64,000 nucleotides of DNA from Pseudomonas nitroreducens. Its GTDB lineage: Bacteria; Pseudomonadota; Gammaproteobacteria; Pseudomonadales; Pseudomonadaceae. The notes under the pieces were generated by a model. That model had not been told where the DNA came from. It did no database searches and saw only the letters and a program-made list of their open reading frames with translations. The stretch covers positions 15,677 through 79,676 of the forward strand of contig NZ_JACHLI010000034.1 of NCBI RefSeq assembly GCF_014204515.1, given 5' to 3'. Shown here piece by piece: positions 52,603 to 60,155 of this stretch; position 1 is the stretch's first letter; each line of letters starts with the position of its first letter. The translations under genes were made by a program, and so were the position numbers.

Positions 52603-54900
52603 ATGCCGATGAAGACTTTCCCCACCCAGCAGTTGACCCTTGCCAACGGCCTGCGCGCCACCCTCGTCCACAGCCCCGGCGCCAGCCGTGCGGCGGCGCT
52701 GTTGCGGATTGCCCGCGGCAGCCATGACGAGCCAGTGGAGCATCCGGGCCTCGCCCATTTCATCGAACACCTGCTGTTCCTCTGCGGCGAGCGCTTCACC
52801 GAAGCCGAACGATTGATGCCCTGGGTGCAGGCGCACGGCGGGCGGGTCAACGCCAGCACCCGCGCGCGGCACACCGACTATTTCTTCGAGGTGCCGGCCC
52901 AGGCCCTGGGCGCTGGCCTGGCGCGGCTGGTGGACATGCTCGCGCGGCCGCGCCTGGACGAAGCCACGCAACTGGCCGAGCGCGAGGTGCTGGAAGCGGA
53001 ATTCCTCGCCCGCGGCCGTGACCCGGACACCCTGGTCGATGCTGCGCTGGCGCTGGCCATTGCGCCGGGGCATGAGCTGGCGCGCTTCGTCGCCGGCCGG
53101 CGCGACAGCCTGGCGGTGGAGAGCGCTGTATTCCAGCAGGCCCTGCGCGACTTCATCCACGCCTGCCAGCTCGGCGGGAGGCTGGAGCTCTGGCTGCAGG
53201 GACCGCAATCGCTGGCCGAGCTCGCGGCACTGGCCGAGCGCGAAGCCGCGGTGTTCCCCGCGGGTGCGCCGGCTGCCGGCAGCGCCCATGACTCGCTGCT
53301 GGCGCTGACGGGCGAGGAGCTGAAACTGCGCCTGCCCGGCGTGCCGCGGCTGGTGCTGGCCTTTGCGCTGGACGGCGTGGACGGGGAGGCCGGTACGCCC
53401 CTGGACCCGCTGCAGGGCTGGCTGGCCGACGAGGCGCCCGGCTCGCTGCTGGCGCACCTGGGCCAGAACGGCCTGTGCGACAGCGCGCGCCTGCGCCTGA
53501 GCCGCCTGGGCAACGGCCAGGCGCTGCTGCGCTTCGATTTCGAACTGGCCCAAGCGGCGGCCGCCGAGCCGCTGGAAGCCGCCTTCCTGGGTTGGCTCGA
53601 TGCGCTGCGCCAGTTACCTGACGAAGATTTCGCCGCCGCGCCGGGTGAGCAACCCCGTGGCGTACTGGAACAACTGCAGCGACTGGCACGGCCGCGGCAG
53701 ACCAGCAGTTGGCTCGACCAGTTGGTGGCTCGGCGGATGATCCGCTTGCTGGCGTGCGAAGCGCTGATCGGCGAGTCCCTGACCTGCGCCGGATTCGTCC
53801 TCGATGTGGTGCGCAGCCCGGCGCAAAGCCTCCAGCCGCTCGCCGGGCAGCCCTGGTGCTTCGCGCCAGCGCGGCCGGCGGAGGCGGGCGAGCGGGCGGC
53901 CCTGCACCTGCGCTGGCGCTTCGCCCAGGCGCCCGGCCGCCAGGCCTTCCTCGCCGCCCGCCAGGCCCTGCGTCCGCTGGCTGGGGCGGCACGGCGCGAA
54001 GGGGCGAGCCTGCACCTGGAGGCATTCGACAGTGACTGGTGCCTGCTGCTGAGCGGGCCACAGGGCGCGCTGGATACTCTGGCCGGGCAGGCGCTGGCCG
54101 TGCTGCACCAGCCGCCGGCTACGGTGCTGGGGCAGGGCGCCCGCCTGCTGGAAGCCGAGGGCCGGCGCCGTGCGGGTGACCTGCCGATCCGCCAGTTGCT
54201 CGACCTGTTGCCCCAGGCCCTGGCCGGGGACAACGAGGCGGCGCCGGACTGGAGCGCCGCCCACTGGGATGCGCTGTGCATGAACGCCGAACTGCCCGGC
54301 GCGATCCCCGGCGCCTCGGCCGCTACCGCGCTGCCGTCGCGCAGCGGCCCGCCCGGACGTCATCGCCAGGTACTGGAGATTCCCGGTGAAGCGGCGCTGC
54401 TGCTGTTCTGCCCGCTGGCCACCCGCAGTGCGGAGGACGAGGCCGCCTGGCGCCTGCTGGCACGGGTACTGGAACCGGCGTTCTACCACTGGCTGCGTGG
54501 CGAGCGGCAGCTGGCCTACGCGCTGTACTGCGGTTTCCGTCAGATCGGCGGGCGTCGCGGGCTGCTGTTCGCGGTGCAATCGCCGTTGCTGTCGGCGGTG
54601 GAACTGCAGGCCGAAGTGGACAGTTTCCTCTATCGCCAGGGCGAAGCGCTGGGCCGGTTCGACCCGCAACGCCTCGACAGCCTGCGCGCCGCGCTGGTGG
54701 CCGAACTGGCGCAACGGCCGGAGGATTTTTCCGGGCGACTGCAGCAGGCCTGGGAAGACCAGCTGGCTGGCGTCGATCAGGATCAGCGCAGCACCCTGGC
54801 CGCCGCGCTGGCCGGGGTGGACCTCACCCAGCTGCGCGCCGCCCATTCCCAGCTGGCCTCCACCCAGGGCGGCCACTGGTTGCTGCTCAGCCACGCCTGA
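52603..54900 (+). CDS. pqqF: M16-family zinc protease PqqF
   Basis: 765 residues. The N-terminal peptidase domain has the inverted zinc motif HFIEH (His52, Glu55, His56), followed by FLCGERFTEAERLMPWVQAHGGRVNASTRARHTDYFFEVP split over the typical M16 loop, and a downstream Glu in EREVLEAEF. The inactive C-terminal half includes WLRGERQLAYALYCGFR. Length and segments match Pseudomonas PqqF, which trims the PqqA peptide during PQQ synthesis. No pqqA-E genes follow; a porin gene does. Start ATG at 52603 or the second ATG at 52609. Confidence 0.85.
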   Translation: MPMKTFPTQQLTLANGLRATLVHSPGASRAAALLRIARGSHDEPVEHPGLAHFIEHLLFLCGERFTEAERLMPWVQAHGGRVNASTRARHTDYFFEVPAQALGAGLARLVDMLARPRLDEATQLAEREVLEAEFLARGRDPDTLVDAALALAIAPGHELARFVAGRRDSLAVESAVFQQALRDFIHACQLGGRLELWLQGPQSLAELAALAEREAAVFPAGAPAAGSAHDSLLALTGEELKLRLPGVPRLVLAFALDGVDGEAGTPLDPLQGWLADEAPGSLLAHLGQNGLCDSARLRLSRLGNGQALLRFDFELAQAAAAEPLEAAFLGWLDALRQLPDEDFAAAPGEQPRGVLEQLQRLARPRQTSSWLDQLVARRMIRLLACEALIGESLTCAGFVLDVVRSPAQSLQPLAGQPWCFAPARPAEAGERAALHLRWRFAQAPGRQAFLAARQALRPLAGAARREGASLHLEAFDSDWCLLLSGPQGALDTLAGQALAVLHQPPATVLGQGARLLEAEGRRRAGDLPIRQLLDLLPQALAGDNEAAPDWSAAHWDALCMNAELPGAIPGASAATALPSRSGPPGRHRQVLEIPGEAALLLFCPLATRSAEDEAAWRLLARVLEPAFYHWLRGERQLAYALYCGFRQIGGRRGLLFAVQSPLLSAVELQAEVDSFLYRQGEALGRFDPQRLDSLRAALVAELAQRPEDFSGRLQQAWEDQLAGVDQDQRSTLAAALAGVDLTQLRAAHSQLASTQGGHWLLLSHA

Positions 54901-55206
54901 CGCCTTTCTCCTCCTTTGGACCGAGGCCACCGTCCGCAAGACGGTGGTCCGGTCGACTTTTGCCTTACGCCCCGCGACCCGCTCCCGGCCACTGCGCCGA
55001 GGTAGTGCTCCGGCGGTCGCAGAACGTCGCGACCATCGCTGCGCGCCCTTGGTCGGGGCAGTCGCAGAGCCTTGCGCAGCACGCCGCCAAACCCCTCGCA
55101 ATGCCTGCCGGAACAGCGCCAAAGCAGCGTAGGACCTGGCCTGGCGCGTTTCGATAATCGCCTCCGACACGACTGAGCACAGTCGATCCCCCACCCGGAG
55201 AGCGCC
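54901..55206 (+). other. Intergenic region after pqqF, with one hairpin
   Basis: 306 bp without a gene. A strong stem CCACCGTC-CGCAA-GACGGTGG (54927-54947), extended by outer GACCG/CGGTC pairs, is followed by GACTTTTGCC and may terminate pqqF transcription. The rest is GC-rich, with no recognised promoter, repeat or pqqA-like short frame. Confidence 0.5.
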
Positions 55207-56394
55207 ATGCACAAGAACAAGATCGCCGTCCGCCGCCAGCTGCTGCCGCTGGCCTTTGCCACACTGGCCGGGCCGGCATGCGCCGACATCATGCTGTACG
55301 ACAAGGATGACACCACCTTCTCCACCGACGGCTACTTCAACGCCTTCTATGTGAACAGCGACGTCGACCGCAACGGCGACACCTACGACCGTCGCCAGTC
55401 GCGGGTGAAGATGGGCTTCCTGCCCAACTACATCGGCTTCAACTTCGGCAAGAAGATCGACGGCCTGACCCTCACCGGGCGCTCCTCGTTCTGGGTGACG
55501 ATCAACGACAGCGAACAGGACGGCACCGACACCGCCATCGACGTCCGCCAGTTCTACGGCAACGTCGCCGGCGACTGGGGCGAGGTGCTGATCGGCAAGG
55601 ACTTCGGCCTGTTCTCGCGCTCCAACATCTTCCTCGACGAGCTGCTCGCCGGCTTCGGCAACGCCAGCGACACCCTCGGACTGGTGGACGGCAAGGGCGT
55701 GTCCTTCGGCAACATCGGCACCGGCTACCCGTACCCGTTCCCCACCTCGCAGATCACCTACCGCAACAACAACCTGGTGGAAGGCCTGCGCGTGGCGGTC
55801 GGCATCATGGACCCGATCGACACCAACCAGATCGACAAGGACGCCAGCGACGGCCTCGACGACAAGGCCTACCAGGACAACCCGCGCTACGAAAGCGAGA
55901 TCAGCTACCAGTTCGACGTCGGCGGCGCGCAGATCTACAGCTGGGTCAACGGCGCCTACCAGACCTCGAAGAACACCAACGACGAAGTCGACAGCGTGAC
56001 CTCCAAGGGCCTGGGCTACGGCATCCAGGCGAAGCTGGGCGGCTTCTCGCTGACTGGCTCGGGCTTCACCGCCAAGGGCATCAACCCGTTCTTCACCAAC
56101 AACGCCGGCGAAGCCGCGCTGCGCGAGGTGGACAGCCGCGGCGTGCTGCTGCAGGGCTCCTACACCTGGGGCAAGAACCGCGTGGCGCTGTCCACCGGCG
56201 AGACCCGCGACGACGGCAACGGCCTGGGCAGTGCCGCTGACTACTCCACCAAGGGCATCGCCTACTTCCGCACCATCAACGACAACCTCAAGCTGGTCGC
56301 CGAGTACAACGTCTACGAGATCGACGGCCGCAAGGGCTCCACCGTCAGCGAGGACACCGACACCTTCGCGGTGGGCGCCGTCCTCAACTGGTAA
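55207..56394 (+). CDS. Gram-negative general porin
   Basis: 395 residues. A signal peptide (RRQLLPLAFATLAGPACA-DI) leads into TFSTDGYFNAFYVNSDVDRN. The beta-barrel strands include FNFGKKIDGLTLTGRSSFWV, VRQFYGNVAGDWGEVLIGKD (the classical porin QFYG...GEVLIGKDFG segment) and the C-terminal TFAVGAVLNW with terminal aromatic Trp for BAM recognition. This is the 16-strand trimeric porin class. The start ATG has a GGAGAG site. It is a single-gene unit with its own terminator. The solute is not known. Confidence 0.88.
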   Translation: MHKNKIAVRRQLLPLAFATLAGPACADIMLYDKDDTTFSTDGYFNAFYVNSDVDRNGDTYDRRQSRVKMGFLPNYIGFNFGKKIDGLTLTGRSSFWVTINDSEQDGTDTAIDVRQFYGNVAGDWGEVLIGKDFGLFSRSNIFLDELLAGFGNASDTLGLVDGKGVSFGNIGTGYPYPFPTSQITYRNNNLVEGLRVAVGIMDPIDTNQIDKDASDGLDDKAYQDNPRYESEISYQFDVGGAQIYSWVNGAYQTSKNTNDEVDSVTSKGLGYGIQAKLGGFSLTGSGFTAKGINPFFTNNAGEAALREVDSRGVLLQGSYTWGKNRVALSTGETRDDGNGLGSAADYSTKGIAYFRTINDNLKLVAEYNVYEIDGRKGSTVSEDTDTFAVGAVLNW

Positions 56395-56421
56395 TCCGCA
56401 AGACTCCTTTGGCTCCATTTC

Positions 56422-56456
56422 GGCGGGATGGCACGGCGTGTCACCCGCCTTTTTTC
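56422..56456 (+). terminator. Rho-independent terminator after the porin gene
   Basis: GGCGGG ... CCCGCC stem with inner TG/CA pairs and a run of TTTTTT at 56450-56455, about 28 bp after the stop. It lies inside an apparent short open frame, which argues against using the upstream GTG/ATG candidates for the following gene. Confidence 0.87.
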
Positions 56457-56478
56457 TTTCACGCAAGGAAGGCTCGCC

Positions 56479-56871
56479 ATGATCGGATCGTGGAGCGCGC
56501 ACGCGCAGACTTACCTGCTGGTTCTGTCCATCGCCACCACCCTGGTATTCGCTTTGCCCATCTTCCTCGCACCGTTGCCGTGGGCGCGGATAATGCAGTG
56601 GACGCTGCCGGAACACACCGACCTGGCGGTGTACTTCGGCCGCTGCCTGGGTGCGTTCATCCTCATCGTCGAAGCCCTGATGCTGCGCGCGGCGCTCACC
56701 GGGGAAGCGCTGCTGACCACCTTCGAGGTGCTGGCGGCGGTGGCGGGGCTCATGGTCGTGGTGCACATCCATGGCGCGCTGCGCAGGGTTCAGCCGTGGA
56801 CGGAAACGCTGGAGACGGGGTTTTATGCGGGAATGCTGGTGCTGACGCTGTTGTTCTGGCCGCAGGTCTGA
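56479..56871 (+). CDS. Small four-helix membrane protein
   Basis: 130 residues with four hydrophobic segments (TYLLVLSIATTLVFALPIFL, YFGRCLGAFILIVEALML, VLAAVAGLMVVVHIHGAL, TGFYAGMLVLTLLFW). AAGGAAGG precedes the ATG at 56479. No catalytic or binding motif is apparent, apart from a possible His pair VVHIHGAL in helix 3. I do not recognise the family. It follows the porin terminator, so it needs its own promoter or read-through. Confidence 0.75.
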   Translation: MIGSWSAHAQTYLLVLSIATTLVFALPIFLAPLPWARIMQWTLPEHTDLAVYFGRCLGAFILIVEALMLRAALTGEALLTTFEVLAAVAGLMVVVHIHGALRRVQPWTETLETGFYAGMLVLTLLFWPQV

Positions 56872-56894
56872 GCATTCCCGCAGCATGACTGTGT

Positions 56895-57569
56895 TCAGGC
56901 ATGCCGAATCTGCAGGTCCCTGATCACGCACACCGACGCATCACTCGCCAGTGTCGTGTCGCTGAAGTCGATCTGGTTGTAGACGCCGCCGTGGAAATCG
57001 AAAATCTGTGCCGCCCAGCTGGCGTCCAGCGGCATCGATGGCACGGCGGAATTGCGTCCGTTGCAGCTGGCCTGCACGGTCAGCATCAGGCTGGAAGTGG
57101 CGAGGATCAGGATGTCGAAATCCGCCCCCAGCGGCACGTTGTCCAGCACGGTGCTGTTCACCGGGGTGGTCTGGTTGAAGTTCTGGCGGAAACCCATGGT
57201 CAGCTTGCCTTTCTGCCAGAACACCTTGAGCAGGGGACTGTCGTCGTCCTTCACGTGCATCTGCGCCACCACCACCTTCTGCGCCGAGTTCACCTGGGTG
57301 ACCTTCATCAGTTGGTGGTTCACATGTTCGGTGGCGCTGCTCAGGGCCCAGTAGATCGGTTCCTTCCATTCGCAGCGGGTACGGTGGACGCTCTTGCTCG
57401 CCACGCCTTTGGTTGGCGCGGTGAGCTGGAGGCTGCCGTCCGGCAGGCGGGTGACCAGGTTCGGGTATTGCGCCAACGCCTGCGGACCGGGAATCTCGAT
57501 GGAGACGGTGTCGGTCGGCGTCTTGCCCACGGGCAGGGCGATGTTGAGGTTGTCGATATTGACGGTCAT
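56895..57569 (-). CDS. PL7-family (alginate lyase-like) protein without a signal peptide
   Basis: 224 residues. The jelly-roll PL7 pattern is visible: LNIALPVGKTPTDTVSIEIP near the start, RTRCEWKE (in place of the usual RTELR-type motif), VVVAQMHVKDDDSPLLKVFW (Q-M-H for Q-I-H, with the catalytic His) and FDFHGGVYNQIDFS (for YFKAGVYNQ). Several canonical residues are changed, so activity or substrate may differ from alginate. No signal peptide is seen, so it is cytoplasmic or exported another way. The ATG at 57569 has AGGAG eight bases upstream; GTG at 57578 is less likely. Confidence 0.8.
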   Translation of the reverse strand: MTVNIDNLNIALPVGKTPTDTVSIEIPGPQALAQYPNLVTRLPDGSLQLTAPTKGVASKSVHRTRCEWKEPIYWALSSATEHVNHQLMKVTQVNSAQKVVVAQMHVKDDDSPLLKVFWQKGKLTMGFRQNFNQTTPVNSTVLDNVPLGADFDILILATSSLMLTVQASCNGRNSAVPSMPLDASWAAQIFDFHGGVYNQIDFSDTTLASDASVCVIRDLQIRHA

Positions 57570-57722
57570 GCCGGGCACTCCTGCGGCAGTGAGAGTGCTG
57601 GGTTTGACTCGACGAGGTTCCCCGCGCGACGGTTTTTCGGCCAGGCGGTCGTGGTGGCCAACGGTGCTGGTTTGTCGCAGGACCGAGAGGACGCCCAGTC
57701 CTTGCTCGTGAACAGGCTCTTC

Positions 57723-57801
57723 GTAGGAGCGAGCTTGCTCGCGAACCCGCCCGGCAACGGCGCCGCCAGGGCGCTCTGTTCGCGAGCAAGCTCGCTCCTA
57801 C
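57723..57801. repeat. Family B REP inverted pair
   Basis: GTAGGAGCGAGCTTGCTCGC (from 57723) and its mirror copy ending GAGCAAGCTCGCTCCTAC (57801) frame a short GC-rich centre; each is itself palindromic. It lies 15 bp after the response-regulator stop, upstream of the PL7-like gene, in a 246-bp gap with no gene. Confidence 0.82.
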
Positions 57802-57815
57802 AAGGAGGTTTCGTG

Positions 57816-58496
57816 CTATCCCGTGAAGCGATAGCCCTTGCCGCGGACCGTGACGATCAGCGGTCGCTGCGGTTCTTCGCCGAGCTTGCCGCGCAGGTGG
57901 GCAATGCGCACGTCCACCGAGCGGTCCAGGCCATCCCAGGCGAAACCGCGCTGGGCGAGGAAGATCTCGTCGCGGCTGAGGGTTTCCCCGGCGCGGCTGA
58001 CCAGTTGCCAGAGCAGGTCGAACTCGGCGCCGGTGAGGTCGATGCGCTCGCCGTCACGCTGGACTTCGCGCTGGCGGGCATCGAGGACCAGGCCGGAACG
58101 CTCCAGGCGATCGCCCGACTCGCTGGCCGCACGGGGACGCCGCAGCAGGGTACGTACGCGGGCCAGCAGCAGGCTGGGGCGCACCGGTTTGCAGACATAG
58201 TCGTCGGCGCCGTGCTCCAGGCCGTCGATCTGCTCGGTGTCCTCCGAGCGTGCGCTGAGCATGAGGATCGCGCCCTGGTAGCGCGGGCGGATGCGCCGGC
58301 AGATGGACAGGCCGTCCTCGCCGGGCAGCATGCGGTCGAGGATCACCAGGTCGGGGCGCTCGTCCATGACACGCTCGGCGGCACGCGCGCCGTCCGACTC
58401 GATACAGGCGTGCAGGCCGTGGTGTTGGAGAAAGTCGCGGGTGAGGGCGGCGAGGCGCAGGTCGTCCTCGACGATGAGAATGCGGGGGCTGGTCAT
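57816..58496 (-). CDS. OmpR-family response regulator (orphan)
   Basis: 226 residues. The receiver domain has the acidic pair Asp11/Asp12, phospho-acceptor Asp54 (LVILDRMLPGEDG) and Lys103 (YVCKPVRPS). The winged-helix output domain contains LTGAEFDLLWQLVSRAGE, DRSVDVRIAHLRGKLGE and TVRGKGYRFTG. It resembles the RstA branch. No histidine kinase is encoded on either side, so the partner lies elsewhere. It is 54 bp downstream of a CapA-like gene on the same strand and may be co-transcribed. Confidence 0.9.
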   Translation of the reverse strand: MTSPRILIVEDDLRLAALTRDFLQHHGLHACIESDGARAAERVMDERPDLVILDRMLPGEDGLSICRRIRPRYQGAILMLSARSEDTEQIDGLEHGADDYVCKPVRPSLLLARVRTLLRRPRAASESGDRLERSGLVLDARQREVQRDGERIDLTGAEFDLLWQLVSRAGETLSRDEIFLAQRGFAWDGLDRSVDVRIAHLRGKLGEEPQRPLIVTVRGKGYRFTG

Positions 58497-58550
58497 GGCG
58501 ATGGCAAGAGAAGGGCGCGGGGCGGCTTGTGGCCGCTCCGCGCTGCGCGG

Positions 58551-59873
58551 TCAGAATGAGACGCGCGCAATCGAGCCGTCGATCGACAGCCGAGTACCGT
58601 AGGGCTCCGACAGCGCGGCGAAGCGCTGCAGGATCGCCTGTGCGTGATCGCCTTCGGCCAGGCGCGGACGGCCGCGGCGATGCACCGCTTCGCCCAGGCC
58701 CAGGCTGACCGGATGCAGCTCGATGCCGGTGAGGCGGCGGCCGTCGAACTGGCAGACCGGCACCAGGCTTTCCCAGAAGCGCGCATCGGAGGGGAAGCTG
58801 CGGGTGTCGTTCTGGGTGCGCTGCAGGAACACCTTCGACGGGGTCTGGTTGCGGTCCACGCGGAACTGCTCGTAGCTGTCCGCTGGCAGGCGTTCCACCA
58901 GTTCGTTCTGGCCGATGAAGTTGCCCAGGCTGTAGAAGATCGGCTTGCCGTTGTAGATCTCCATGCCGCGCAGCAGGTGCGGGCCGTGGCCGACGACGAT
59001 GTCGACGCCGGCATCGATCATCCGTCGCGCCACCGGCTGGAGGAATTCGGCAGCCACTTCCAGGTTCCAGTCACCGGTGGTGTCGTGGCCCAGTTCGTGT
59101 GAATGAATGCTCAGCACCACGATGTCCGACAACGCCCGCGCTTCCTCGACCCAGCGCAGGATGTCGTCCAGGTCCTTCTTGCGCGGCAGGGTGCGCAGGC
59201 GCGAGGTCTCGCCCTGGCGGAACAGCAGCGGGGTGAAGGGGCCGAACACCGACAGCGCCGGGTCCGGAATCGGGTGGGCGAAGCCCAGGTCCACCGCGCC
59301 CTGGTAGAGGCGGTCCAGGCCGAGGCTGGCGATGATGCCGCGCATGGCCTCCATCTGCGCGCCGTCGAGCTGGTGCACGGTGTCGTAGCGCAGCGGGTTG
59401 AGGCCGGGGCGGCCGGGCATGTCGCGGGTCTGTTCGCTGGCCTCTTGGCCCTTGCCGAAGGTGGAGGTGCAAGCCAACAGCGAGACGGTGCCGGCGGCCT
59501 TGGTGCAGTACACCGGGCGGCGCGCTTCCTCGAGGTTGCGGCCGGTGCCGGCGTACAGCAGCTCGCGCTTGTCCAGCTGGGCGTGGGCGGCGTGCAGGCC
59601 GGCGATGCCGTAATCCAGGCTGTGGTTGTTGGCGGTGGAGAACAGGTCGATGCCGCCCTCCACCAGCTCGTCGAGAATCCACGCCGGCGCGCCGAAGTGC
59701 GAGCCGCCGCTTTCCAGCACGGCGTCGCCCTGGAAGTCGTTGGGCAGCACCTCCAGGTTGGTGAAGCTGACGTCGGCACCGCGCAGCAGGTCGAACAGCG
59801 GGCGCAGGGTCTGGTCTTCGCGGCTGTTCAGGCGGCGCTGCAGGATGCTGTCGCCGGTCAACGCAATCTTCAT
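58551..59873 (-). CDS. CapA-family metallophosphatase-like protein
   Basis: 440 residues matching the CapA/PgsA family (calcineurin-like fold used in poly-gamma-glutamate export and related processes). Motifs: ALTGDSILQRR, DVSFTNLEV, STANNHSLDYGIAG, VLSIHSHELGHD, DIVVGHGPHLLRGMEIYNG and IFYSLGNFIGQNE. It has no signal peptide or membrane helix, unlike Bacillus CapA, so a cytoplasmic enzyme role is likely. No capB/capC partners are adjacent. The ATG at 59873 is fixed by the conserved MKIALTGD start. Confidence 0.87.
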   Translation of the reverse strand: MKIALTGDSILQRRLNSREDQTLRPLFDLLRGADVSFTNLEVLPNDFQGDAVLESGGSHFGAPAWILDELVEGGIDLFSTANNHSLDYGIAGLHAAHAQLDKRELLYAGTGRNLEEARRPVYCTKAAGTVSLLACTSTFGKGQEASEQTRDMPGRPGLNPLRYDTVHQLDGAQMEAMRGIIASLGLDRLYQGAVDLGFAHPIPDPALSVFGPFTPLLFRQGETSRLRTLPRKKDLDDILRWVEEARALSDIVVLSIHSHELGHDTTGDWNLEVAAEFLQPVARRMIDAGVDIVVGHGPHLLRGMEIYNGKPIFYSLGNFIGQNELVERLPADSYEQFRVDRNQTPSKVFLQRTQNDTRSFPSDARFWESLVPVCQFDGRRLTGIELHPVSLGLGEAVHRRGRPRLAEGDHAQAILQRFAALSEPYGTRLSIDGSIARVSF

Positions 59874-59952
59874 GGTCCACCTCAGGGTCGGGGAGTCGCT
59901 GATGGCGGCGGACTTTAGGGCAATGCGCGGGCGCGGTCGGCTGAATCCTGGG

Positions 59953-59976
59953 TATCGCGATAGCCGTCGGTTATCA
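59953..59976. promoter_or_regulatory. Palindromes in the capA/DUF1302 divergent region
   Basis: TATCGCGATA (59953-59962) is a perfect 10-bp palindrome, overlapped by GATAGCC-GTC-GGTTATC (one mismatch). They lie about 80 bp upstream of the capA-like start and 190 bp upstream of the DUF1302 gene; a candidate operator only. Confidence 0.35.
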
Positions 59977-60155
59977 CCCGCGGAGCCTCGCGCGCGGGGA
60001 GCTGCCGGCGCTTTCATTCTGGCTATGGGCATCACTTTTTTTCAGAAGTCAGTCCGGTGACAGCGCTCTAACCTGCGCTCGCCTCCCGGCCCACGAGCCG
60101 CGGAGCAGGGATGGCACGGCTTGCCGTGACCAGCACGATCCAGGCGGAGAGCAGC

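Noticed and set aside
53614..56931. Minus-strand open frame of about 1100 codons opposite pqqF and the porin
   Set aside because: Antisense shadow in high-GC DNA; no domain, signal peptide or ribosome site, while both plus-strand genes have clear motifs.
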